Shown piece after piece: positions 20,290-32,243 of a stretch of DNA of 64,000 bases. Within the stretch, counting starts at the first letter, position 1. Each line of letters starts with the position of its first letter. The position numbers and the translations under genes are program-made. Source of the stretch: Eutreptiella sp. 'Long Island Sound 2002' (lineage: Eukaryota > Euglenozoa > Euglenophyceae > Eutreptiales > Eutreptiaceae); contig OZ038386.1 in the NCBI GenBank assembly GCA_964036045.1, forward strand, positions 15,101,433 through 15,165,432, written 5' to 3'. The notes below the pieces were generated by a model. The model saw nothing but the letters and a program-made list of their open reading frames with translations, did no database searches and was not told the origin of the DNA.

Positions 20290-23200
20290 GTGGGCCTTGC
20301 CTTCTTCACTGCCCCCACGACCCCCTCCGCCTCAAATTGCCTCTTCCAAACAGACAGGCCACAAGCGCGCGGCACGGGACTGGCTTTGGAGGCGCACCCC
20401 GCCGCGCTCGCGCTGTGCGCAAAGTCGGGCAGTTTGCCCAGTGTGCCTACTGTGCCTACGGGAGAGGCAACAGGAGGAAAACACGCAAGGGAAAGATATG
20501 ATGAAGTTGGATGACAGTTATCAAGAGGCTTTGGTGAGTGTGAACCACGAAAGTCCGGATGTTTTTGCCCTTGCATTTGGTGATTTGAGTGGTTAGTGTT
20601 TTGGGGGCTGGTTCCCATACAGTCACTCGGACAACGGCCTGTGCGGAAATGGCCCCTTTCGTTGGGAGTCAGTCCCTTGCCGTGTGCCACTCAGTACAAG
20701 ACCCGCTGCAAGCGGAACTCAGTAGGAATCAGCTGCGTCCCATGTCCGACTCAGTAGGACACAGCTCTTCCTGGTCACGTTTTGGTGGCTGCTGGTGGCA
20801 CGCCTGCCCCCAAACTGTCTGTCCCTCCTGGGCTGCACCACATACCGCACCCACTTGCACTCCACCAACACCAACACCAACGCGCTTCCGCTCTGACACC
20901 CGTTCTCGCACCTCTTCACCCGATCATTGCACGCCACACGGACACGCGTTCCAAGCTTCAGCCGCTCTCGCTCGCAGGCCCACGGCTGCCCCGCACGTTT
21001 CCACACGCAATGGACTGAGAACCATCACACGGTTCGCATGTGCCGGTGCCGGCTGCGGCGCACAGTGGCACGGTGGCTGAGTGAACACCCGCAAATGCGC
21101 AGGAGCGGCCGGGGCGGTCCGCATGGACCCATGTGTGGTCCTTAAGGCCGGCCCTGTAGGCCGTCGATTAGTAGGCCATCGCCGGCGTTGTATCGCAAAC
21201 CGCCGGCGGTGACCTGCAGACCGCCGGCAGTTACTGGCAGTTACTTTTGTTGAGTGCGCACCAACCGCCGTCCTGTAACTGCCAACCGCTGTCGGGTGAG
21301 GCCGAACTGGTGTCAAGTGATGGTGGCGTTGACACACTGACCGCTGTTTGTTGACTGGCACGGCGCACGGAACAGGTCGTGTTCCTCTATTCCGGAAGGG
21401 CGGGGATCGTGCGGAAGCCATGGGCAGCCACGCCCCGCGCGGGTTGCCCCACGTTTGTACGGGTGGTGGCTGCATCGGCGTTGGCCATTTTGGGCGACGC
21501 TGGGCAGCCGCACGAGTGGCGGCAGGTCCGGTCGCTGAGGATGGCGGTGTGGACCAGGCAGTAGACCAGAGGGAACCGGAAACGTATTTCGGAAAGACAA
21601 TCGACGTGTCCGTCTTGTTTGTGCAGTAGGCCAACCACGGGGGGCACCCAGGCTCAGACCTGACCCCCCCCCCCCCCCGGAGGTCCAAAAAGTGAGGAAG
21701 TCCGGATCACATTTGGGCCCAACTTGCGCCGGAAAATTTTTTAGCATATGGTGGGGGTGAAAGTTTCGTTCTTACGTGCGTGTACACTCAAAATGCTCAG
21801 AATTTTATGGAGAATCCAAATATGTATGCAAATCACGAAATTTTCTGACCCCTGACCTCCCCCATCCAGCCTGCCAAACCTGGCTGCTGGGACCAGACAC
21901 CCTAGGGCGTAATTTTTTTTTCAAAAACCCCACATATGTGTGTTCGAAATGATCGAGGGGATCATTTTGAGGTATATATGTTGGGGTACGCGGGACCCCA
22001 GCCCGGCGGCCCCCCGGCCCTCCCCCCCCTAAGACCTCCCCCCATCCCGACCCCCCTGAGGGCCCAAAAAGGTTAGGGGGGGGGTTGGGGTCAGGATCCG
22101 AGCCTAAGTGCCCCCCATGAGGCCAAAGCTTTCCGAAGATCGCCGTGGCCCTCTCCTACAACCCCTCACCAGCGTCTGGCACGGGAGCTGACTTTCATCA
22201 GGAGTTAGTTGCGTACCGCTTGCCACTGAGTAAGACCCGCTCCAATTGTAAACAGTCCTGGGGCTGCGTGTCGGGGGCAGTGGCTGGGGTTTGGTTTGAT
22301 GGGCTGAGAGGAGGAGGGAATGGTAGGCACAGCGCACAGTGAGCACCGCACTGCCTGTTCCATTGACGAAGAGTTGACAGGGTAGAGACACAGAGTGTGG
22401 GGGGCCATTGCCGAAAGGGAGAGCGCTGCATTCGTGGCTAGAGGTGTGTGGTCATGGTCGTATTGGCACAGGAGGTGGATCTTGGCCCTGTGGCTGGTCG
22501 CATGCACGCCTCCCATGCTCTCCATCATACGAGCACACCCAACCCGTCACACTGCACACCCGAGCTGTTTAGGTCCCGTTGTTGTCGCTTTTGCCACGTG
22601 CCGACATCCAGCCTTATGGTGCCTTCTTCCTCCACCAGAACCCATCAGATCGTGGCAGGCCGTATTGTTGCCGTGCTGCCTCCCGCTTCCGCTCAGCCTC
22701 CTGATGGCCCTCCAAGCGTGCAGTTCGCACTCGCTCCTGTAGGACACACATAGCCGCCATCATTCCTAGTTGTGGTGAAACTGTTGAAACCGCAGTGAAA
22801 ATTACTCAGCTGAACCGGTTGAGCCCCTCCCCAATTGCGGTTGAGCGACACACCTCTTCTGAATTATTCTCCTTGTGATTGCGGTTGTTGCTTCCCTTAA
22901 GCACCCTTCGTCGCTGAGTGTCAGACGCGGTGCGTGCACCTAATTTCAGCTAATTTAGAGGCTACGTGCTGTTGGCGCCTATGCCTTTGCCCAAACCGGA
23001 CCTGACACCGCAGAAGGAACTTGGGCAGTGTAGCCCCGTGCAACATTGGGATTGGTGTGCAATATCTTGTCATTCTTCAGCCCTGCTCCTGCACTCGTTG
23101 CATGTGAGCTCGCCCAAGGGGGCCCTCACACCCTGCCATAGCTCTTCCCCTGGTAAATTCCACCAAGGGACAGTGTTTACAAAGGCTTCAAAAGGTAGAC

Positions 23201-24380
23201 CATTTCCTGGAGAAGTTGTTCAAATACCTGACGCGGTGCACGCGTGGTGCGTGAACTCCCTCTATTCTGGTAGTAGCAACTCCTGTGCAATGCAAGTAGG
23301 ATAGAGAGCCCTCAGGCTTTGAAGACCATGGTGCCTGCTACTGCTGGCCAGGCATAGAGAGCCCTCAAGTCAAGGTGTTCTCCATTCGGCAACCTTTTGG
23401 AAGCAGTGGGCCAGAGCCCCAGTTTCGGCAGGGTTTTTAGGAAGAGAAAAAATATGGCCACTCCCCAATCCAGATTGGGCGCAAAACCTATGTTTCTATT
23501 GTCCCAAAGGTTGTGGCTTGAGATTCATAGAACGACAATGGACATGCGTAGGATGCAATTCCAGGCACACAGGACGATATTGGAGGAAGTTGAGACAATC
23601 TTGTGGGCATATAGGCTGTACATAAAGGTTTGGTTGCTGTTTTTACATGCGTCCATTGTCAACCAGACGCCAGAACGTTTGCGACTGGTAAAGTCGTGTT
23701 TAACTGCTGATCTGATGGTGCATTTGTGCTTTGCTGTTTGATCGGGGATGGGCGTCCGACTGCTATTAAGGTAAAGAAGTGCTGTTTGACCACGGGCTAG
23801 TCGATGAGAAGGTTGGTGACTTGGAGACCCGCAAATTTTTTGTTCAGTGCATTGTGCCGGACATTCTGACGACAAGCCCCTGCTATTGTGCACACCAAGT
23901 ATAAGCTTAGGGTGAACTGAGTCAGGAAGGGCTTCCTTTCGGAACCCGTGGAGGAACACACCTTTTGCGGCACATGTGCATGCACATTGCAGGTTGTTTC
24001 ATCAGACTTGCAGCCATTGCGTGCAGCAGCAGCAGCCCTGGTATGCAGTGGCAGCGCTTGTTGGCACGGAGGGGGAGGGACAGCAATGCTTGTTTTCACG
24101 ATGTTCAGCTTTGGATGCCCAATGTTTCTGTGATGAACATAGTGGTTATCATGAAAAAGACTGATTCTGAAAGGTCGGCCTTGGTGGCACGAATGGGGAT
24201 CCAAAGTAGGTTGAAGGATGGTCGACAGCCGATCTCAGTCTTAACTTGACTCGTTGCGCCACCCTCTGGATTCTCTCCATTGGAAATGCCCATAGCAGTC
24301 TCATAGCAGTCTCCAGCAGTAATTGTGAAGTTTCAAGCGGCAGTGAGGGGGTAGTTGCGGATGTAGCGCAGTTTACTGCC
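20290..24380. other. Intergenic, no supported gene
   Basis: No coding region supported. A 254-codon minus-strand ORF (21688-20924) starts at TTG, is Pro/Arg/Thr-rich and is probably GC-driven. The segment holds repeated CCGCCGGC(G/A)GT motifs at 21170-21300, a run of about 17 C at 21664-21680, and a C8TAA/TTAG9 inverted repeat at 22023-22084. Confidence 0.5.
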
Positions 24381-24390
24381 TTTTTCTTAG
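24381..24390 (+). promoter_or_regulatory. Candidate 3' splice acceptor before the Nup107 start
   Basis: TTTTTCTTAG, with further pyrimidines on both sides, ends 14 bases before the first ATG of the Nup107 frame. Possible spliced-leader or 5'UTR-intron acceptor. Confidence 0.35.
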
Positions 24391-24404
24391 TGTCCTTTTT
24401 TTCA

Positions 24405-26807
24405 ATGTCCCTTATAAATTTTTCTGGCGCTGTTCCATCTGCCAGCCTCCCTGTTGGCGACCGGTGGCTCGAGGAGGAATTCTTCCGCAGCTGCACAGCA
24501 CCAAACGCCACGGCCGCGGACATGGCGACACAGTTCTCTGCCACATGCCGGCAGCGCCCTGATGACACTGACGAGCCCATGTCATACAACTCAGTACCAT
24601 CCGATCTCAAGCCGAACAGAAAACAAATGCTACAAGACGAGCGTGAGACCTGGGACCTGGTTGCGCGGCTTCTGAAAGATGTGGAGACCGACCGCGCCCC
24701 AATGGCTTTGCCGGAAGTGCCGTGCAAGTACCGGCAGTGCGTGAACCCCAGAGACGTGGTCGCCAACCTCCTCAACAATGACGGGCTCCTCCGACGGCTG
24801 CATATTGTGGTGCAGTGGCTTGAGGACGTGTTGTCCGGCGAAGTCAGGTGCATGGCCGACAAAGCGGACTGGATCGCCACGCTCCAAAGGGAATCCCAGA
24901 ACAAGACGGAGGGTGGGGTAATGGACTTGGACGTTCAGCACCGCGACTGCCCTCTGGAGGAGAGGGACATATGGGCCGAGCAGCGATTTCTGCAAGGCGT
25001 CTGGGAGTTGGTCCGTGCCGGATCCTTGACCGAGGCCCGCGACCTCTGCGACGAGGCACACCAACCCTGGCGAGCTGCTCTGGTGCAGGTCGATGTGAGG
25101 CAGCTCGATCCGACGCAGGCAACCTCCTTTCAGCCATGCGTCGAATGGTACGCCGCGAAGGATTGCTATCGTCGCTTGGCAAGGGACTCGCAGCCGCTCG
25201 ACAAGCACGAGCGGGCGCTGTGTGCCTACGCAGGGGGGGCGCTGCAGCCCATGATCGCCGCGTGCGCCTCGTGGAAGGAGCAGCTGTGGGCCCACCTGGT
25301 GCACGTCCTGACCTACAAGATCGACCAGGCGCTGGTGAAGTACTACGGAGTGACGCAGTATCAGCCTCGGCTGGATCTGGAGGCCCCAGAGCCCCGCAGT
25401 ACCGAGACCGGCGCTCTGATCGACCGCGTGTCCGAGGAGCTGATGCGGCACGACCGCATGCCAGACCAGAGAGTGCAGCGGGAGGCCCAGGCCTACTTCG
25501 CCACCATCCAAACGCAGCTCATCTCTGCTCTTGACCTGTTCTTGGAGCCCACTCCCGAGCGCCGCAACGCACAAGTGCTGGAGAAGCTGCTGGAGGCCTC
25601 GCAGACCCCTTCGGCCGCGGATGCGACGCCGACCCGCTTCGCCTGCCACTTGGCACTGGTCCTGGACGCGGTGCAGCAGCGGTACAGTGCCAAGTGCGGG
25701 GCGGTGGACACAGCGACGCGGGCCGAAGTGGTGGACCGCTATGTGGACCACCTCCAGGCGGGAGGGGGGCAGATCAAGGCCGTGGCGTACTACACCGCGC
25801 AGTTGCCTCCGGAAGACGGTGTTCGCAGATACTCTCAATTCCTGGAGACGCTCGAGGAGGACCGCCTGCGGCAGGAGGCCATGGAAGCGGCGGAGCAGTT
25901 CCATCTGGACTGGAAGGCCCTCACTGTGGAGACCGTCTGCCGCATTCGAAAGGAACGGCAGCAGCAGCTTCTGCCGCCGGTACCAGAGGGACGCCTGTCG
26001 GCAGACGAGCAGAAGGAGGTCATGTTGCTGCGGTTGATGACGCTGCGGCCGGGGGCAAGGCTGCACGCATTGGTGCAGTGCAACGCATCCGTCCGGTCGT
26101 TCGTGGGCGAGGGGAAGCTCCAGGCCGGCCTGGAGTGCGTGGACGCGATGCCGGCCAACACGCTGGACCTCTGCAAGAGCCTGATTGACGACCCCAGTGG
26201 GGAGGCCGGGCCGTTCTACAAGGAGAGCCTGCGGGAGTTCCAGTGCTGGGGCCTGTACCTGAATGCCATGCGCAACGCGAGCCTTTGGCACAACCACCGG
26301 GACTGCGTGCCCCGGGAGGCCGACCACGTGAGCGTGGTGGGGGCCCAGGCCGGCCAGAGTCTCAGCCGTGAGGCTGCTGCCTCTCTGGCGCGCGTAGAGC
26401 AGCGGCGGCGCCAGCAGAAGTGGGACGAGCAGGAGAAGGTCAAGCGCCAAAAGGCGCTGTCGCAGCTGCAGGATGTCCTGACGTACCCGTTTGGCTGGCT
26501 GCAGGACATTGAGCCCCTGCACTCGGACGCCCTTCGGGATTGCACAATCAAAGAGAGAGCAGAGCAGCTGCCGAAGTTGCGCAGGCGTTGTCTGCCGGAG
26601 GTGATGCAGACCCTCCTTGGGATCCTGCAGAGCACGCAGCAGTACGACTGCATGCTGGAGCTGGCCACAGTATTGGCCGACAATGCGCCCACCAACGGCG
26701 CAGAGGCTCTGCTGGACAGCTTCTCCCCGGACCAGCTGAAAGGTGTCCTGTGCGCCCTCGCAGATGGTCGGGCAGGATACGAACAACAGAGCGCAATGAA
26801 GGCCTAA
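24405..26807 (+). CDS. NUP107: Nucleoporin Nup107/Nup84, Y-complex scaffold
   Basis: 800 codons, intronless, from ATG 24405; the frame is open upstream only through a TTG. Nup107 (Nup84 in yeast) is an alpha-helical solenoid of the outer-ring Y complex of the nuclear pore. The family signature is clear at residues about 185-225: a tryptophan-containing helix, then AGSLTEARDLC, then HQPWRAALVQ. About 60 residues later comes the second conserved block, ACASWKEQLWAHL, matching the family's Cys-x-Trp-x-x-x-(Leu/Val)-Trp-Ala motif. The rest is predicted helix throughout, with a charged stretch near 670-690. Length lies between yeast Nup84 (about 730) and human Nup107 (about 925). No frameshifts or missing core segments were seen. 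An excellent anchor for phylogenetic placement. Confidence 0.9.
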   Translation: MSLINFSGAVPSASLPVGDRWLEEEFFRSCTAPNATAADMATQFSATCRQRPDDTDEPMSYNSVPSDLKPNRKQMLQDERETWDLVARLLKDVETDRAPMALPEVPCKYRQCVNPRDVVANLLNNDGLLRRLHIVVQWLEDVLSGEVRCMADKADWIATLQRESQNKTEGGVMDLDVQHRDCPLEERDIWAEQRFLQGVWELVRAGSLTEARDLCDEAHQPWRAALVQVDVRQLDPTQATSFQPCVEWYAAKDCYRRLARDSQPLDKHERALCAYAGGALQPMIAACASWKEQLWAHLVHVLTYKIDQALVKYYGVTQYQPRLDLEAPEPRSTETGALIDRVSEELMRHDRMPDQRVQREAQAYFATIQTQLISALDLFLEPTPERRNAQVLEKLLEASQTPSAADATPTRFACHLALVLDAVQQRYSAKCGAVDTATRAEVVDRYVDHLQAGGGQIKAVAYYTAQLPPEDGVRRYSQFLETLEEDRLRQEAMEAAEQFHLDWKALTVETVCRIRKERQQQLLPPVPEGRLSADEQKEVMLLRLMTLRPGARLHALVQCNASVRSFVGEGKLQAGLECVDAMPANTLDLCKSLIDDPSGEAGPFYKESLREFQCWGLYLNAMRNASLWHNHRDCVPREADHVSVVGAQAGQSLSREAAASLARVEQRRRQQKWDEQEKVKRQKALSQLQDVLTYPFGWLQDIEPLHSDALRDCTIKERAEQLPKLRRRCLPEVMQTLLGILQSTQQYDCMLELATVLADNAPTNGAEALLDSFSPDQLKGVLCALADGRAGYEQQSAMKA

Positions 26808-29800
26808 GGACATGGCTCAGGGGCCCAGGCCGCCCGCCCCCTTGCACGGCAATCGATTCGGCCGCCCGCATGCACCACATCCCTGGGGCACAGAGGAAGC
26901 GGCGAAAGCAGGATCGGATGCAATTTAGGTGGCAGCAGGAGGATACACCGATGGAGCAGAGCAGGCAGAGAGGGGGAAACAGCAATGGGTACAGAGCGGA
27001 GATCGAGCCTGCAATGGTCAGGCAGAGCCCTGGCAGAGGCGGCTGTATACTGATGTATTGGGATGCTGTGTACCAAGTCAGGGACCTTGTGCTGTGCAGC
27101 AGGGATGGGACACTGAACACGAGGGCTATATAGAGTATGGCATGCCAACCAGGTGGAGTATATGCCCACCTGGCAGAGTATTGCAGCACACTTCGACAGA
27201 ACGTCCATTCACGATTTCAGCATTGACCATTATCACAATTTCAACCCAGACCATGATCACGAACCAGACTCTGACCATTGCTTCCTCCCCTCCCCAACTT
27301 GTGTACGGTACAGCTTGTCTCCACTTGTCACTAATATGAGTATTAAATCATATGTTGCACGTAAGTGAACTAGCATCACTCACATCTGAGAGAGGAAGGT
27401 GAAGCAACATAGGTGGCAGGACGAGGGTGTAATGATGAGCGTTAGTGTGATTCGCGCATACCTTTACAATTCTTTTCGGTGCCTGCTCTGTCTTGCTTGC
27501 ACTGCTTCATGTGATGCGGTTTCACACAAGTACATGGCCAAGGTATGATTTGTTCAAGGTAGTAGCTGTACAGACTGTGTTAATTTGTGACGCAATTTTG
27601 ATCTGCTTCCCGGTGTAGCGACGCATTGAGAAGTCAGGGTTTTGGTTCTGAGCTTCAAAGATTGTGTTTGCTGATTGCAAGCCCATAACTTGCCATCAGC
27701 ACGTTGGAGTGCTTGATGTTTTTATGGCCTCTGAATGCTGTGGGTAATGTGATGACATGTGTGACAACATGCATCACTTCAGAGGTAAGTGGCAGATCTT
27801 CTTCGGGGGCTGCAGTGCACGTCCCCTGCCCCATGTCCAATGTGCATCCAGGAGGATCACGACCATTGTCGTTCTACGGCCAATGTGCAGCCAGGTCACG
27901 TCGGTGCATCCCTGCTGGGCTTCAGACAAAGCCTTAAAATGCCTGTGTGGCTCAAACATCGCATTTTGAGCTATGAGAAGATCTTTTTTTTTTTTGCAGG
28001 TTTAACAATATTTTTTTTTTGCCCTGGAACCCCTTGGGGGACACTATCCTGTGGTTTTCACCAATACCACATTTTAACCAAAGCGTGCCAAGCGTGGGCA
28101 TCATGTTCTCCAGTGGACCTACCTGGGCATGTCGCTCCGGCACCCCATCAATTTCTGCCCTGGTCGCTTTGATAGTAGGTTCCTTACTGCCCCTGTTGGC
28201 CTTGTGAAAGGGTTCACTGTGTGTGCCATAGGCCAGGGCGTAAGGAGTATAAGATTTCTAGTTGTAGTTGATTACTATTCAATGTTTCCAGTGTCGATTG
28301 CAATGCAACCTGCGTTGCCACTTGGTTTCTTCCTCTGCTGGTTTGAATGGCTTTATGTGGTACTGTGCCGAACAATGGCAAGTAGGACACCAACGAGGCT
28401 CCTGACCCAACCACGGCCTGTTGACGGTTCACAGACAGAGGTTGTCAAATTGCTAAAGGCTTTCACAGGTTACCCAACAACATTTGACAGGGGGAATTGA
28501 AAGCCAGTGGTGGTGAATTGACTCAAAGCATCCCAGCGCAACGGCTATCCAGTGGGGGCAGTTTTTGCTTCAGGCTGTGGCGTAGGAGGCGAGATTGTTT
28601 ATTGCCCATCCCTAAAGAATGCCTTTTACACAGTTAACAGACCGGGACAGGAAACACAGTGTGCGATTTCCAGCAAATCTGGTGCGCGTTGGGATGGACT
28701 TGGGTCAACTGCAGTTGTATGTGTCTGCAAGCCTCAACAATTGGGGTAGGAAATCGCACTCATCAACCAAACCAGCTTCCTCCATGCCACCCCTCAGTGG
28801 TTCTTGGGTGGGGCGCCATCCATTGTGTATGCCGCACGTACAGGCAGGTAGTTGTAGGGTACCAACATGTTCAGGCAGGTCGGTATAGGTTACATGAAAT
28901 TTCGGAAAAAGGTGAACCTTTATAAATTTCCTTACATTTCTGGCAATGTAGTGCAAATTGGTGGTAGCATTCTGCAAGATATTTGGAATCTGTCTGCAAT
29001 GCAAGGACTCAACATTGGGTTTGTTTGATTACATGGGGCTACATTCTTTGGCTTTCATTGTCCACATTGGGTGCGCGCCATTGGGGCCCCCATTGGATCC
29101 ACATGCACCTGTGCTCCTCAAGACTCCAAGGGGTTTTTGTACCAGATTGTTTGCATTGTTTCCTGTTCATCAGACAATGTGCAATGACGCATCAGGGGCT
29201 GCTCCACGCTTGAGGCTTCTCCATGGCTCCGCACTTTTTGTTTGACTTGTCGCCCGCTTAGTCCTTTGGGTTGTTCCGGAGTGGGGCTGCTTTCCCGTTG
29301 TCCTGATCTATCTCCATCCTAGGCATGATGGCAAGGCAAAAGAAAACTACAGTGAGTCTACACAGAGAGACAGACATACAGTACACCTGGAACTTAAACT
29401 GGTGTTTATTTCATGAATAAGGGATTACAAGCAGGTTGGTATACACTCCCTGCGACACCACACAAAATACCACATTGCCAAAACGACAAACATGATGAGA
29501 TGATTGAGTGTACTCTTGGCCCATGCCGACGGTTTGCAAATTGCCGACCCATGCTCCCATGCTGAAGGTCTGCTGCCTGTTGAGGTTACCTTGACTTCCC
29601 ATTTGAGGGTTTTAACTTAATTGGGGTAGGTGCTGGTGTGCAGAGGGGGTGACACTATGCACATCTCCAGACCGTATCCCTATCACCCAGCCATTGCTCT
29701 TTATGAGAGCCAACCCCAATGTATTTGTAAGTTGACACTCAAGTGGTTTATTTAGGGGAGGTGTGGCGGGGTAATAGGCTGACTGAAACTGGAGTTCCAG

Positions 29801-30761
29801 GAGATGCACACTTGCTAAATTGCAAATTGCAGCAGGAAAATTGTCTAAAGCAGAATGTAGATTATGCATTGCAATTCGTATTTTGCAAATTGTATCTCGC
29901 AAGGTGCAAATTGATTGTCTGAAAAGCCCATAGAAGCTCTGCAAATGGACACTCCGTGAGGCCAATTTCCAACAAATTCCAAAAGTAATGTGTCATGAAA
30001 ATGCATACTAGTCAACACTCAAATCTGAACTATCACCGTATCTCAAACTATCTTTCCAGGAGCTTTGATTCTAAGCTAATCAAGAATCAAGAATCCTTTG
30101 GGCCTGGTCGCCGACGCCACAAGTAGTTTCACTCTGATGGAGTTGTGCATTTGACGTGCAGGGTAGGTATTGAGGTACCCCTTAAAAATCCAATGATGAC
30201 GTATGCATTCAACGAAGGAGGCCACAATGGGAATGAAAGAGTGGGCATGTTGGTGTATTGGCTGGTGGAAAATTGAAAAGAAAAGTACCCTGGTGGGCCC
30301 TTAGAGCCCCACAAAGCTTGAGGGGGGGGGCAAGGGCCGCAAGGCCAAGTCTTCACTATGCATGCCACCGAAGGGCTCCAAGGGCTGCAAGGTTGTTTTT
30401 GTAGCATGTGTGCCATACCAGGGCTCCAGGGGTCACACTCAAGCTGAGGAGCTATAGTGGGTTACAATACATTCCCAATTTGCAGTCCTCTGGATTCCCC
30501 TTTTTTTTGGGTAGGTAGTCCGCACATCGGGCCACCCAATGGTACGGTGTTTGCACAAGGGTGTGACAAGGCAAAAAACATCAGTGCTCTGGGCAGCATC
30601 TAGAGGGTTTTGTTTTTTTTTGGAGTGGCTTGCCCCCATTGTTGAGGCATTGGGTGACAAGGATACGGTTCCAAGCCCTCCTCCCCATCGTTAACATCTG
30701 TTGAAAGTGGTCTCCCAAGTGGTTTGAACAAGGCAGTGACGATGCATCAACAACTGAGATT

Positions 30762-31004
30762 GTGTGGGCAAAGAGTGCACGTGGTGTATGGGGACTGGCA
30801 ACGTTTTTTGCCAATGGAAAATTGTACTTCACGCGCAATGTTCTTGAGGCAAACTGCTTGCTACAGGGGCTAGAGCCCCCTACCAAGCCCTTTGCCAAGC
30901 CTACACCGAAAGCTGCCAAACCTTGTGCCAAACCCTCAACCAAGAGTGCAGCCAAACCTGCTGCCCACGTGGTAGCCAAGTGTGCAACCCAGCTTGCAAG
31001 CTAG
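30762..31004 (+). CDS. Possible fragment with Lys/Ala/Pro tail, uncertain
   Basis: The frame ends with about 40 residues in which Lys-Pro and Ala-Lys pairs alternate (FAKPTPKAAKPCAKPSTKSA and on), resembling the tail of linker histone H1. There is no ATG in the open frame (it opens at GTG 30762), no globular H1 domain, and only about 45 unrelated residues before the tail. It could be a 3' exon, a decayed gene, or a short sequence expansion read by chance. Confidence 0.2.
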   Translation: MWAKSARGVWGLATFFANGKLYFTRNVLEANCLLQGLEPPTKPFAKPTPKAAKPCAKPSTKSAAKPAAHVVAKCATQLAS

Positions 31005-31856
31005 AGAGCCCATTTGTGTGGCCAATGCTAGGAAATGCCCACTAGTGCTCTGGCACCACCTCTTGGGACACTAGAGGGACAATTATCAATCCTTACTTGA
31101 TACGGCACGCAATGCACGCCACAAGACGTCAGTGGGAACCAATACAACATGTGACTCCTAGTTTGCAACATAAAGACGTGGGACCAGTTCCACACACCCT
31201 AACCTTGACTACAACCTTTGCGTTGTCCCTTTAGTAGTGGTGTGTGTGTGTGTGATAGGGATATTTGAAGTTTGATGTGTTATGCAAGTAGGTCCAAAAG
31301 CAGCACATTTGTTTGCCAGTTTTGCTGTTCACAGCAAAGTTTTGTCCAAAAGGGGTACAAAATCGGTCAAACTCATTAGAGTTACACTCGTTTTCCATTG
31401 CTTTTGGACCAAGTAGAGGGAGAAAGATGAGTTGGCAGCGACCAAAAATGAAGCAATGAAAGAACAGTGGCCCAAAGTAGTAGATGTGAGTGTAGCAAAG
31501 CCTGTGAAGGCAATGATAGTAGAGTCAAGTTAGAGGATAGCGTCATTTCACCACGCTCTTCCCAAGTTTTACCAACGCTCTTCCCAACATCACTAGCAAG
31601 GAGGTAAAATGCATGAGGTTAGAAGGTTGTTAGGAGACTGCCTCATCTCGACTCGGCAGCGAGGGTGACTCAAGATCCGCGGAGCGGCACAACTCTGATA
31701 CGAGGACAGTTGCGTCCACCTTGAGGTATTGCTCAACAATGTCGCCACGAAAACGGCCCCGCGCTGATCCACAGCCATCTACACCGGCAGGCCCGCAGGT
31801 GGCGACGCTGCAGATGGCAACCTTTATGGTGCCTTTCCCTATGCCACAATGGGCCA

Positions 31857-32243
31857 ATGAAGCGGCCATGTAGGGTTTGCCAGGCTATGGCAACAAGCAC
31901 ACGCACAAAAGTAACAACCAGAGAAGTTATAAAAAAACTCATCAAAAGGATCCAAAAGGACTTGGGCATCGCCGATGACCAAGGTCAGCATGTGGGAGGC
32001 AGCCCACATAAGGACTACCGACGACAGTGCCATCGACTCGGACAAGGTCAAGCAAGGCATGGGCCCAGCACATCGGCTCGCAGGTCCCGAACCCCGCTGA
32101 CAGTTGAAGCCATGGGACACAGAATCTCAAGGCATGCAACCCAGCAGGATATTCATCGTGCTGAACCGAGTTCCGCGGCTTTGCAACCGTATCCGCCGCG
32201 CCAGAAGGCTCTGCAGCAAGAGCCATGTGTGCCGATGACGTGA
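31857..32243 (+). CDS. Small basic ORF, hypothetical
   Basis: 128 codons from an ATG. The product is Arg/Lys/Gln-rich and starts with an amphipathic basic helix (VIKKLIKRIQKDLG). No domain recognised. On the opposite strand, about 31869-31630 also reads as balanced protein, so which strand, if either, is coding is unclear. Confidence 0.2.
   Translation: MKRPCRVCQAMATSTRTKVTTREVIKKLIKRIQKDLGIADDQGQHVGGSPHKDYRRQCHRLGQGQARHGPSTSARRSRTPLTVEAMGHRISRHATQQDIHRAEPSSAALQPYPPRQKALQQEPCVPMT

Noticed and set aside
20924-21688. 254-codon minus-strand ORF
   Set aside because: Non-ATG start, Pro/Arg/Thr-rich, crosses a poly-C run; more likely open by composition.
24630-26813. 727-codon minus-strand ORF opposite Nup107
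   Set aside because: Antisense shadow of a GC-rich gene; Leu/Arg/Gln-rich, no domain, while the plus strand matches Nup107.
28019-28750. Plus-strand segments that could be a retrotransposon remnant
   Set aside because: No catalytic motif or continuous frame could be found; kept only as a remark under the intergenic stretch.
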